From Pseudomonas fildesensis (lineage in GTDB: Bacteria > Pseudomonadota > Gammaproteobacteria > Pseudomonadales > Pseudomonadaceae): a stretch of DNA of 64,000 nucleotides. The position numbers were made by a program, and so were the translations under genes. The notes below the pieces were generated by a model that had not been told where the DNA came from, did not search any database, and saw nothing but the letters and a program-made list of their open reading frames with translations. Numbering within the stretch: the first letter of the stretch is position 1; each line of letters opens with the position of its first letter. Of this stretch, positions 8,761 to 17,380 are shown piece by piece. Location: NCBI RefSeq assembly GCF_001050345.1, contig NZ_LFMW01000003.1:146752-210751 (forward strand), written 5' to 3'.

Positions 8761-9747
8761 TTAATGCCTTCGGAGTCCTTCACGAACGAGCGCACTGCGC
8801 AGCTCCTTGATCGTCAGAAACTCCTGGCCTCTTAATATCATACGCTTCGCTGCACGACGAACTACACGCTCTACGTCGGCGCCACTCTTTCCCTCGAACT
8901 CAGTCAAAAGCTCTTTATCATCCAGCTCGAACTGTCGGCGAATACCTCGAAGTTTTAGCTGCAGCAGGGAAGTCAGCTGCTTCTGATCAGGTAAGGGAAA
9001 CTCGATCGCTTCATCGAACCGGCGCCAGATCGCAGAATCGAGGATATTTTCGTGATTGGTAGCTGCCAAAATCAAACTGCTACCGTCATAAGCGTCCATC
9101 ATTTGAAGTACCGCATTGACGACGCGCCGCAGCTCGCCATGCTCGCCGCTATCTCCCCGCTCCTTACCTATGGCGTCGAACTCGTCGAACAGAACGACTA
9201 AGGGGTGCTTAGCGATGAAGTCGAAGACCTTTCGAAGGTTCGCTGCTGTCTCCCCCAGGAAGGAAGATACGAGCGCGTCAAGGCGAACGATGGCCAAGGG
9301 ACGATCCAACTCGAATGCGATTACTTCCGCTGCAAGCGTCTTGCCGCATCCAGGGGGACCGAAGAAGATGATTTTCCCTGAGGGCTTCATTCCGTAGCTT
9401 CGAAGCACATCGGACCGGCGATGCTCTTCAAGCATTTCCTCAATCATTACCGAGCTACTTTCCGGCAAAATGATCTCATCCAGCGAACGCTTAGGTGGCC
9501 TAATGTCCAGCAGTGGAAGTCCGCGTTCTTTATCCACAGGGATATCAAACTCAAACTGAGGTTTCTTAGACGATGGCTGCGCATGCATGTCACCGCCATA
9601 TAGAATTCTCTCAAGATCATTGGCGAGAAGATGATGTTGCTTTTGCCGCTCCTCTTCAATAATCGCTTCAGATGCTTGACGGAACGCAACGGTATCCCCG
9701 AGCGCGCCAGCTTTCACTAGTTGTCTAAGTATTTTTCCGTTAGCCAT
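8761..9747 (-). CDS. ietA: AAA ATPase, IetA-like
   Basis: This is a 328-residue AAA-family ATPase of the FtsH/spastin-like classic type. Walker A is GPPGCGKT at 130-137, Walker B VVLFDEFD at 184-191, sensor 1 is the asparagine of AATNH near 231, and the arginine fingers lie in WRRFD near 242-243. The first 90 residues are a helical N-terminal domain. It has no protease domain of its own; the protease is encoded by the next gene, ietS, 15 bases downstream, so the two are surely co-transcribed. By analogy to IetA it would form a hexamer that recognises or feeds substrates to the subtilase. A 559-base gap upstream holds its promoter. Confidence 0.87.
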   Translation of the reverse strand: MANGKILRQLVKAGALGDTVAFRQASEAIIEEERQKQHHLLANDLERILYGGDMHAQPSSKKPQFEFDIPVDKERGLPLLDIRPPKRSLDEIILPESSSVMIEEMLEEHRRSDVLRSYGMKPSGKIIFFGPPGCGKTLAAEVIAFELDRPLAIVRLDALVSSFLGETAANLRKVFDFIAKHPLVVLFDEFDAIGKERGDSGEHGELRRVVNAVLQMMDAYDGSSLILAATNHENILDSAIWRRFDEAIEFPLPDQKQLTSLLQLKLRGIRRQFELDDKELLTEFEGKSGADVERVVRRAAKRMILRGQEFLTIKELRSALVREGLRRH

Positions 9748-10306
9748 TTATGTACTCCTGCGGATGCGTTTGGATTCAGAGTGGTCAACTCATGAAACCG
9801 ATCCTTGCCCTAAGCAGTAAGAACTAACAGGATAAAATTATCAGAGCTAACATGTAACATGAACTCCATTTCGTATTCCTTATTATTACTAAGTCTATGT
9901 AAACGAACCAGTAATATCTGATGACGAGCGTATCTGTGAGCTGTTGATTTGTCCAGTGAGATCACTATTCAAGAGGCCATTTGTCGCTGATTTGGGACGG
10001 ATGGCACTCTACCGGTCGTCTGGCGAGCGTTAGTGGATCTGAACATAGGTGACAGTTCCGACGCATGCCTACTTTGCTGGTCTTTACGGGACGTCGTGGT
10101 GAAGGGGGCAACCTTGTTGAAGGGGGTCTACAATTACGTGTGCTTTGCATTTTCGGTGGTAACCGGCTGAAAAAACTGAGCCGCGAGCATAAGAATGCCT
10201 GGCTGCGACATGTGGAAATCGCAGTCAGAAAACAGATCCAGAGAGCCTACGACTCGGCGTGGAGCTAGCGCGAGTAGTGGCTATTAGGTGACTCCAGGAG
10301 AAGATG
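9748..10306. other. intergenic stretch without a supported gene
   Basis: This 559-base region separates ietA from the BPSL0761-family gene. It contains the ietA promoter on the minus strand, not resolved here. A 67-codon open frame at 10065-10268 has no recognisable family and no clear ribosome site, so I do not call it. I see no RNA gene or repeat. Confidence 0.5.
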
Positions 10307-10537
10307 ATGACTACCCCTAGTGAGCGCAGTCGGGCGGTGATTCAGACGCATGAATTTCTGAACGAGCTTTCTCGAGACGACTCGCTCCCCGAGAAGGTGC
10401 GCCATGACGCGAAGTTTTTGTTACGACATTTTCCAGGCCGCGCTGAAGTCGTATTAGCAGGACGCCTTGAAGAAGAGGCAGTTACCTTACCGATACCATT
10501 TATTTTTCCTGTATTTAGCTCCTCAATTGAAGAGTAG
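10307..10537 (+). CDS. BPSL0761-family small protein
   Basis: This 76-residue protein matches the conserved BPSL0761 family, seen in its opening TTPSERSRAV followed by a THEFLNELSRD element and a FLLRHFPGR segment. No function is known. The start at 10307 is preferred over the adjacent ATG at 10304 because the ribosome site AGGAG at 10296-10300 then has a 6-base spacer. The C-terminal 20 residues (hydrophobic, ending in SSSIEE) differ from what I recall of the family and may be variable. Members are common near mobile elements in pseudomonads and Burkholderia, which fits this island. Confidence 0.65.
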   Translation: MTTPSERSRAVIQTHEFLNELSRDDSLPEKVRHDAKFLLRHFPGRAEVVLAGRLEEEAVTLPIPFIFPVFSSSIEE

Positions 10538-10672
10538 GTTATACAAGAATCGTGAAGTAGAAACTGGCCGAAAGTTATACGAAACGATGCTGTTTAGTAG
10601 ATTTGGCAAATAAACTACACAAAGCTCTTGAGAGTTTGACGCAACGTATTCGCTTAGGGCCGGAAGCATCCG

Positions 10673-11320
10673 ATGCAGTCACTGGGTAGATCCATGTTTC
10701 AATACCTCCCGGAGATTATTTTGTCTGTAGCCAGAAACATCTCATGTCGAATCAAGCGTATGACGAAAGGGCGTCCCTTTTATCGCGACGTATTCACCAC
10801 GGCTGGTTCTTCATCAGCAGTCAGTAAAGCTCTATCTCAAATGATCCGAGCAGGCCTGCTGCAACGTGTCGCCCGAGGGATCTATATGCGTCCCAAGTGG
10901 AGCGAGTACATCGGTCAGGTTTACCCTAGCCCATTAGCTGTCATGGGAATCATTACCAGGGCGAATGGCGAGGTCGTCCAGATTCATGGTGCGGAGGCGG
11001 TTCGTAGGTTCGGGCTCAGCACTCAAATGCAGGTATTGCCAACTTATTACACAAGTGGCTATACGAGAGAAATCAAGGTCGGAAATGCTGTGATCCGGCT
11101 AAGGCATGTTTCAAAAGAGCGTTTGCAGCATGCTGGTACGAAGGTGGGACTAGCGCTTACCGCGCTCTACTACCTCGGCAGAAAGGGATCGTCCGAGCTA
11201 GTCATTTCCAGGATCTGCGAGGTGTTAACCGATCAAGAGTTAACGGCACTGCGCGCCTGCGTGATGCCGATATGGATGCACGCAGCACTGAGCCGATCCT
11301 ATGGACGGAATGGAGAATAA
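10673..11320 (+). CDS. AbiEi-like antitoxin/regulator (DUF6088-type)
   Basis: This 215-residue protein resembles the DUF6088/AbiEi group, antitoxins and transcriptional repressors of type IV toxin-antitoxin and AbiE abortive-infection systems. The N-terminal winged-helix region includes GRPFYRDVF, then SSSAVSKALSQM and GLLQRVARGIYM, the typical 'promoter-recognition plus wing' layout. The C-terminal half carries the IHGAEAVRRFGL segment common in this group. The start at 10673 has GGAAG six bases upstream. AbiE systems pair such a gene with a nucleotidyltransferase toxin (AbiEii); none follows here in any frame, so it may be an orphan or act on an unlinked partner. Confidence 0.7.
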   Translation: MQSLGRSMFQYLPEIILSVARNISCRIKRMTKGRPFYRDVFTTAGSSSAVSKALSQMIRAGLLQRVARGIYMRPKWSEYIGQVYPSPLAVMGIITRANGEVVQIHGAEAVRRFGLSTQMQVLPTYYTSGYTREIKVGNAVIRLRHVSKERLQHAGTKVGLALTALYYLGRKGSSELVISRICEVLTDQELTALRACVMPIWMHAALSRSYGRNGE

Positions 11321-11816
11321 TAAGTGTCATTTCTGGTTAGGCGATGGAGTCCAAAAAATATAGTTGGACGCCATGCCTCAAGCGACGTTATCAGGAAGTG
11401 TATTCCCCCGGACGGCTACACTTTTCCTGGAAGTTTGTTGGTTCAATTTGGAGGAGCATGGCGACCATGGGGTTCAGCAACGCGGCTCATCATTCGCTGG
11501 CCTGTACCTCTTCCAAATATGATGGATTTGAGTGACTGCGCTGCCACAGCTCAGCGGACCAGTCCATCTTCTGATCATCAGTCCTTGGGTGTGCAGTGAT
11601 TGGCACAGCCCTCTTTAGCGAGATCGGCACAAGGATGCGTTAAATCCCAAACCATCATTCAGTGTGGGCAAAGAGCGCTTAAGCCGGAAATCGGCGGTGG
11701 TTGAGTTGCAGCACCGAGTAAGCAGACCATCGGGGCGAGAGTCATATTCACAGTGCTCTGCGGCTAGGGTGCTGAAACAGTCTAAGAAAAGTCATATATT
11801 TTTTTGGGGGCGATAG
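11321..11816. other. intergenic stretch without a supported gene
   Basis: These 496 bases sit where an AbiEii toxin gene would be expected. Two overlapping open frames (11324-11599 and 11344-11535) have no recognisable domain, no nucleotidyltransferase motif and no family resemblance. I see no clear remnant of a toxin. The end contains the GGGGG element at 11806-11810 that may serve as the ribosome site of the next gene. Confidence 0.5.
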
Positions 11817-12905
11817 TTGAGCGAAAGGTCGGTCATTCACTTTATAAAACCATGCCGTGATCCTGTAGAGGATCATCGTATCCTTACTCCGCAGTACGCA
11901 ATGGGTATGCTGGTGCAAGGGCATATCGTCAAAATAGGGCTGGATAATTGCACGTTGCAGAGGATGGAGGAGCTACCAGCCAATCCGTCCCGAGCAGCGG
12001 CTGAAGCGGTTGGACTTCTCCCCCTTGTCGAGTTTCTAGAGCGTGCTCCCGGTGTTGCCCTTACAGCTATGGGGACACATGAGATGCCTGAAAACCGTGT
12101 TGCAAAGGCTAAGAGAGCATACGAAAACTTTTGTGCGACCTTTTGGCCGAGCCACCGAGACGATGTTGAGGCATCACACAGAGAGTTTGACGAAGCGTCT
12201 ACAGATCGTTGGGTTGAGTTTACTGAGTTAGGTGACGGGGCCAGATGTACCTACGGCTTGGCGTACGTTGCTCTCCTACAAATGCAGAATATACGGCGAA
12301 CATATCCGTCATTGAGCCCCGAAGAGAAATTTGAAGCGTATCTCCACAGCATGGCTGGCATGCTGGACCTAGTGAGCGCATTTGAGCTTGAGATCGCCAA
12401 GTATGCGTTTTGGGACGCCTCACATGTCGAAATAGACAGGCTTCCTGGCCGAGTACGAAGAAGAAGAGCGGACATAAAGGAAAACTTTACGAAGCAGCAG
12501 TCCACTGTCAGTAAGTGCAAGCGAGCTGCTTTTAACGGCGCTATGGATTTGTACTGGCTCAGTGGGGCCAATTTATTGGAAGATCTTGGAGTTCCGATCA
12601 AAACCGACGTAGGAGAGTTTGCACTTGATAATTGGGTTGGAACCAATGACCTCAAGCTTTATCGGATATGCAGAGATCTGCACTCGACGCCGCATGAGGG
12701 TTCGAAAACTATGCGCTTTGCATGCTCACGCGAGTCAGCTTTGGGAACACTTCGTTACTGGCGCAATGTAGATCGCATGTCTAAAAACGTAATGCTGTAC
12801 CGAAATGCGAGCGGCTATCGATCCCTCGATAGCACTCTACTTTCCAACGTAGACGCGGCCGTCAAGCACCTTGAACGGGAGCTGCGCAAAGTGCTGAATG
12901 AATGA
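11817..12905 (+). CDS. hypothetical protein, unrecognised
   Basis: This 362-residue protein matches no family I can name. The start is a TTG at 11817, six bases after GGGGG (11806-11810); an in-frame ATG comes only much later. Near residue 40 an IGLDNCTLQ segment, followed by a long helical region and scattered acidic residues (TRDDVEASHREFDE-like), is faintly PIN-like, but the later acidic positions cannot be aligned with confidence. The middle (residues 140-190) is predicted helical and the region 200-225 is very basic. It stands alone, transcribed toward a convergent DUF4238 gene about 70 bases away. Given its neighbours it may be defence-related; this is only guilt by association. Confidence 0.55.
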   Translation: MSERSVIHFIKPCRDPVEDHRILTPQYAMGMLVQGHIVKIGLDNCTLQRMEELPANPSRAAAEAVGLLPLVEFLERAPGVALTAMGTHEMPENRVAKAKRAYENFCATFWPSHRDDVEASHREFDEASTDRWVEFTELGDGARCTYGLAYVALLQMQNIRRTYPSLSPEEKFEAYLHSMAGMLDLVSAFELEIAKYAFWDASHVEIDRLPGRVRRRRADIKENFTKQQSTVSKCKRAAFNGAMDLYWLSGANLLEDLGVPIKTDVGEFALDNWVGTNDLKLYRICRDLHSTPHEGSKTMRFACSRESALGTLRYWRNVDRMSKNVMLYRNASGYRSLDSTLLSNVDAAVKHLERELRKVLNE

Positions 12906-12975
12906 GCTCGGTTAAAAGGGTGATTCAAATCAACAGACCCGTTACCCAAGAAGGTGGTTGGCTCAGTTTGGAATA

Positions 12976-14001
12976 CTAGTCCGGGTAGTCAGCCTCTTCT
13001 TTAGATTGCACTTCATGCCAACTAGCCCACACCTGTGCTTCGGCAACGCACTGCTCCTGCGAAACCTTACGCGGTCTGATTTGGTGAATTTCTCCCGCAT
13101 CTATCGAGAAGATGTAGCGACTAGCACTTTGAAGGATGATATCGCGAAAAAATCTTGCGTCTGAATCATTTAGGATTGTTCCCCGGCGAGGTGGACGTAC
13201 ACCTAAGCAGGCGTAGAGAAGGTGTTTAGGGCTCAAAGGGAGAAACAATTGTACTCCTGGTACGTCCCACCCTCCTTCCAATGACAGTTTCCCGTTAGCA
13301 TCACGAGAAAGCCTGATGAAAGGATTATCACTGGTAGGCCAAGAAATCCCAGATGGCGCGTGCAAGATCGTCCAGTGGTATTTGGGTAAACGATGGATTG
13401 TCCGCGTAAGTACATGGCGAAGGTGCCAAATCCACATTTTCCTTCCATTTAGGGCCCTGGCTTCCACCCCCTCAGTACCATCCTCATTTTTAACTCGTAA
13501 AACTTTGAGTGGTAGTTTACTCAGAGACTCATCAGCGGGTGCAGGTTGCAGTTTTATACCGGCGTTTAACGCTACTCCAATTCTAGCGACGGAAGTCTCC
13601 AAAGAGTCGATGAGTAAGGTTTTCAGCGTTTGGTTTTGCCTTTGCATGAAGCTTTCAAGACCCGCTGGCGTTCTTACCGACTGGGCTACCGCGAAACGAA
13701 AGAGATTGTTCCAATCCTCAGGGGTAAGTCTGGACTCGTTGATCACTTTAGCGATAGAAATCGTCGCTGGACTCTCGAAATCTCGGTCAAGCCACTGTTC
13801 GACCTCGTCACTGTCTTTCGCACCAGAAAAGTAAGTGTAGAGATGTTGATGTTTTGCGATGCTACTAGGCGAGTGGCTCTTCCACAGTTCACAATTTTCA
13901 TGAGGAACTAGCAGTCGATATGTGGGAATTTTCCCATCGATTGTCCATTGCTTCAGATACGCTTGGGGCACATAGTGATTATCTTTCTTCAAATGACCCA
14001 T
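12976..14001 (-). CDS. DUF4238 family protein
   Basis: The N-terminus, KKDNHYVPQAYLKQW at residues 5-19, is the hallmark of DUF4238 ('HYVPxxYLxxF'), a family of unknown function that often occurs in defence and mobile regions. At 341 residues the length is normal. After the leader there is an alternating helical domain with a PAGLESFMQRQ helix and, near residue 230, a WPTSDNPFIRL strand, which is also typical. The H-Y-V-P motif has led to suggestions of a nuclease-like function, but no activity is established. It lies 185 bases downstream of the TrlF-type ATPase on the same strand and may be co-expressed with it. Confidence 0.8.
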   Translation of the reverse strand: MGHLKKDNHYVPQAYLKQWTIDGKIPTYRLLVPHENCELWKSHSPSSIAKHQHLYTYFSGAKDSDEVEQWLDRDFESPATISIAKVINESRLTPEDWNNLFRFAVAQSVRTPAGLESFMQRQNQTLKTLLIDSLETSVARIGVALNAGIKLQPAPADESLSKLPLKVLRVKNEDGTEGVEARALNGRKMWIWHLRHVLTRTIHRLPKYHWTILHAPSGISWPTSDNPFIRLSRDANGKLSLEGGWDVPGVQLFLPLSPKHLLYACLGVRPPRRGTILNDSDARFFRDIILQSASRYIFSIDAGEIHQIRPRKVSQEQCVAEAQVWASWHEVQSKEEADYPD

Positions 14002-14186
14002 AGTGAAATCAATACCCCTTTAACAAAGCAATTTGCTGCTGGCATCCCTAAAATAGATTCTTCAGCTGCGGCTCAATGCGACGGAAAACAGTATAATATT
14101 TGGACTTAGAGCAGTGGATACTTGCAGTGTCGGGGCTGCTAGACCAGAGTGATCATACCACCCCAATCCAGAAAACCTCCTTACCT

Positions 14187-17171
14187 CTATCGATCCAACC
14201 TGACCCGTAAGCGACGTGCTCGCTCGCGAAACGCTTGCTCGCCACCTTCCAAAATATCGCAAACGGCCTTCCGAATTGACGCATTTTCAAGGCCACCTGC
14301 TTTGTATGCGATCAATGGCAACCCCCCGGTTGAATGGGGGCCAGCGTCAGCGACGATGATCTGATCTGCATCCGTATTTATTACCAAATTCGCGTTGTGA
14401 GTTACCATTATTACTTGGCGCTTAGATTTGGCATTTATGAACAGACCAACCAATTCCTCAAATACAGATTTTGGGTCTAGATTTTCCTCAGGTTGATCGA
14501 TGATGAGTGGACGGTCATCCGCCTCATCTAGTGCGAGGTATAAAAGAAGTAAAACGATACCTCGAGTTCCTGGGGACAACTTTCGGATATCAGTTCCGTC
14601 GTAGATAATCTCGTAGCGAACAGTGATGTGGTCTGTATCGAAGAGCCAATGCGCAAATTGCTTCAACCAGCCACGTAATTCAGCTTGCTGATCTGACCCA
14701 TAAGGTGCATGACGCAGCAGATCTCGCTGATGTGTTTCTATAAAGACTGCCATTGCTGCTTGAACATCCGCCGCTGATCCTGTTTCCCATGCTGTGCGGA
14801 GCATTCTTTCAGCCACCTCAATTAGCGCACCGCGCCCCTGAAACGGCCCCGCTTTTCGCCTATCCAAGAGGGATTCTTCCGCTACCGCACCCCACGCGTT
14901 AACGTTCACAATGCGGCGAACTGTGAAACCCAGTTTTTTTAAGGTGCCGGAAGATTGGGCTAACCGGGCTAGTAATGGAGCGTATAGATCCAGGAGTGCG
15001 TCTTGTTCGCTCTCAATCGCTTGGAACACCCGACCGTATGCTTCTTCACGTTCAGTCTGAAGATCCTTTCGCCGAGCATTGGAACCTTCTGCATCTGTAA
15101 GCCGCTTTTTGAGGGTTTCTAAAGCAGCACTTTCTTGAGTGATGCGTTGAGTGAGGGCTGTGTATTGGGCCCGAACAACCTTATCGGCGCCTATGACGGT
15201 CTCCAGTCTGTTCATTTCGGCGGTGAGCAGATTCAGGGTTAGTGCTGTAAGGTCTGCGTCGGCCGGAAAGTACGCAATTTGTTGCACGCCAGTCGCCGGA
15301 GGCGGAAGTGGCGGGCCCGTCATTGCGTTGATTTGGCCGTCAGCCCAGGTAATATAGTGCGAGAGACTCTTGTCTACGTCTCCTTTATAAATGAGTAGGA
15401 ATTCCTCCCATTGCTCAACGGAGAGATTGCTAACCTGATAGCGCTCTTTAGCTTGTCGCAATAGTTCCGGAGCCCGACTGGAACGAGTACTTTTAACCTC
15501 GTCTTGTAAAGAAACAAATGCCCGCCGTTGATTCGTGAACTGTTGGATAGCTGTTTGCTTTGCCTGAACGGCAGTTACGACTTCTGTATGGCGAGCGGCC
15601 TGCACTTCTGAGCCTTTCACCACAAGCTTGGCCCGGTCTTTACTGTAGTTTTCTAGGAGCCCTACCTTTTGGGCTACCTGGGCTTTAAGAGTTGCGACGG
15701 ATGCTTCCTTTTCAATCTCCGTGGCGATGCGATCTGATAATTCCAGGATTGCTTCAACCTCCCGTTCTCTGGAGTGTTTGAACCTAGAAGTTCGGTATTC
15801 ACGCAGCTCCTCAAAATCGATGGCACCTTCACGGTCTTCATGTGGGTGAGTGTCATAAATTACCCGCTCAATCTCTGCAATGAGGCTGTCTGAAACCCCG
15901 TTTGATGAGCAAAGCTCTTCTACGAACTGCTGGGACAGATAACGTGCTCGCGGAAATGATAAATGGTCGTTCGCGTCACGACCGTCTAGGAAACGGGTTA
16001 CGGACGTGCCTCCTCCCCATGTCAGAGTAGCGGTTGCCTCACCCATAAGCTTGTTAGCGCGGGCTAAGAATGACGGGCTGATAGCACCGTGAGTATTCCA
16101 CGCCTCCGCTGGGATCGCATCACAGGCCGCTGCGATCATATCAGCGAGCGCGGTCTTGCCTGATCCTCGAGCACCGATGATTGCCACCAATCCAGGATTG
16201 AGCTGGATTTCTGGGTTAGCCATCCAATCAGCATTTGATATCGATAGATGGGATATAACTTGAGACGGCATTGCGGAGCGAGGAGGTTCTGAACCTACAT
16301 ATGCTCGTCCTTCGGGATCAATGCAGGCCTGTCGTAGTGCATCAAACTCTAGGCCTCCTTTGATCCATGAATATCTCTCGTCTGTTGGTTGACCTACAGT
16401 TTTATGATCGTGCGCATCACTACCGTGAAGGCAAGGTTTGCAACCGTTATATCGTTCCTTCAAATCATCCTGGGTGACACTCCGTTGCCCACTCCAGTAT
16501 TCCCGCTGTCCCGGATTACTGGAAAAGATGATATGAGCGAACCGTTCGATTTCTTGGCGCACCGTGGCGTCGGCGGCTTGATGAATCCCTGAGGTTCCGT
16601 CACCTGACCCAGCAGCCACCGCCACCAAAATATTGGTTTTTGCCCATTCGCTTTCGCGTAGAACCCGCCGAAGCTGGTCGAAGTTAACCTTGAACTGGGT
16701 AGCTCCGTGTCTAAGCGCCGCGTGATCATCAATGATCTTGTTATCTGCGCGCTTTCCAAGGGTGATCAGATCAGCTCGGGTACAGTTATAGGTATCGTCA
16801 TGCGCCTGAAATTGTAGACGCTGCAAAATACGCTGGAGCTGTTCAAGATGGTCTGGGTCGTCTGGACATACCAGGAGGTGAGCGTTGACGAACCCGCGTT
16901 TCGCAGCAACATCTAGCCGAATCTCCACATTCGGAAAAATCAGTTGGACATCAGGCAGCCGTCCTGCGCGTTTGAACTCCAGGACTTTCTCGTAGGTTTC
17001 CGTTAGGTAGTAATCTGTGACAGCCAACGCCTCGATTTTCGGCGTAAGCATTTCTATGCCAATGAGGTAATCATCCCAAGGCGATTTGCCTCCAAATTGA
17101 TTATTGAGAACGGTGCCCGGTGCATGAATATGAGGTTCCCAGCGACACCATTCTGATCCGCGCCCTATCAT
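14187..17171 (-). CDS. trlF: TrlF-type PHP/ABC ATPase
   Basis: This 994-residue protein fuses a PHP-type phosphoesterase domain to an SMC/Rad50-like ATPase. The PHP metal ligands are visible: H14-x-H16, D53 in AVTDYY, and H249/D252/H254 in LHGSDAHD. The ATPase has Walker A GARGSGKT at 333-340, a long coiled-coil insertion over roughly residues 450-720, then a C-terminal half with the ABC signature LSPGTRG, Walker B LIIDQPEENLD and H-loop VTHNANL. This is the layout of the TrlF family found in bacterial defence islands. The PHP domain may act on nucleic acid or nucleotides when the ATPase senses an intruder; the substrate is not known to me. It is divergent from the HEPN/STAND operon. Confidence 0.85.
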   Translation of the reverse strand: MIGRGSEWCRWEPHIHAPGTVLNNQFGGKSPWDDYLIGIEMLTPKIEALAVTDYYLTETYEKVLEFKRAGRLPDVQLIFPNVEIRLDVAAKRGFVNAHLLVCPDDPDHLEQLQRILQRLQFQAHDDTYNCTRADLITLGKRADNKIIDDHAALRHGATQFKVNFDQLRRVLRESEWAKTNILVAVAAGSGDGTSGIHQAADATVRQEIERFAHIIFSSNPGQREYWSGQRSVTQDDLKERYNGCKPCLHGSDAHDHKTVGQPTDERYSWIKGGLEFDALRQACIDPEGRAYVGSEPPRSAMPSQVISHLSISNADWMANPEIQLNPGLVAIIGARGSGKTALADMIAAACDAIPAEAWNTHGAISPSFLARANKLMGEATATLTWGGGTSVTRFLDGRDANDHLSFPRARYLSQQFVEELCSSNGVSDSLIAEIERVIYDTHPHEDREGAIDFEELREYRTSRFKHSREREVEAILELSDRIATEIEKEASVATLKAQVAQKVGLLENYSKDRAKLVVKGSEVQAARHTEVVTAVQAKQTAIQQFTNQRRAFVSLQDEVKSTRSSRAPELLRQAKERYQVSNLSVEQWEEFLLIYKGDVDKSLSHYITWADGQINAMTGPPLPPPATGVQQIAYFPADADLTALTLNLLTAEMNRLETVIGADKVVRAQYTALTQRITQESAALETLKKRLTDAEGSNARRKDLQTEREEAYGRVFQAIESEQDALLDLYAPLLARLAQSSGTLKKLGFTVRRIVNVNAWGAVAEESLLDRRKAGPFQGRGALIEVAERMLRTAWETGSAADVQAAMAVFIETHQRDLLRHAPYGSDQQAELRGWLKQFAHWLFDTDHITVRYEIIYDGTDIRKLSPGTRGIVLLLLYLALDEADDRPLIIDQPEENLDPKSVFEELVGLFINAKSKRQVIMVTHNANLVINTDADQIIVADAGPHSTGGLPLIAYKAGGLENASIRKAVCDILEGGEQAFRERARRLRVRLDR

Positions 17172-17380
17172 TTATCCTCCTTGAGTGCCGTGGTCCATTG
17201 ATGCTCAGATCATACCTTGGCTCATAGCTGCATAAACAGCGGCCTGTCGAATGCAGAACTTCAGTTGCAGCGGCAGAAAGGGCGCCGGGAGAGTGAGCAG
17301 CAACGTGTGTTCATTTAATGTGAACAAAATCCGTCCCGACGAGGCTATCAAACGTTCTATTACGAGAGACCCCAAGCGCT

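Noticed and set aside
10065..10268. 67-codon open frame between ietA and the BPSL0761 gene
   Set aside because: No family resemblance and no ribosome site; length is within chance in this region.
11324..11599. 91-codon open frame after the AbiEi-like gene
   Set aside because: It sits where a toxin would be, but lacks nucleotidyltransferase motifs and looks like random translation; a second frame overlaps it.
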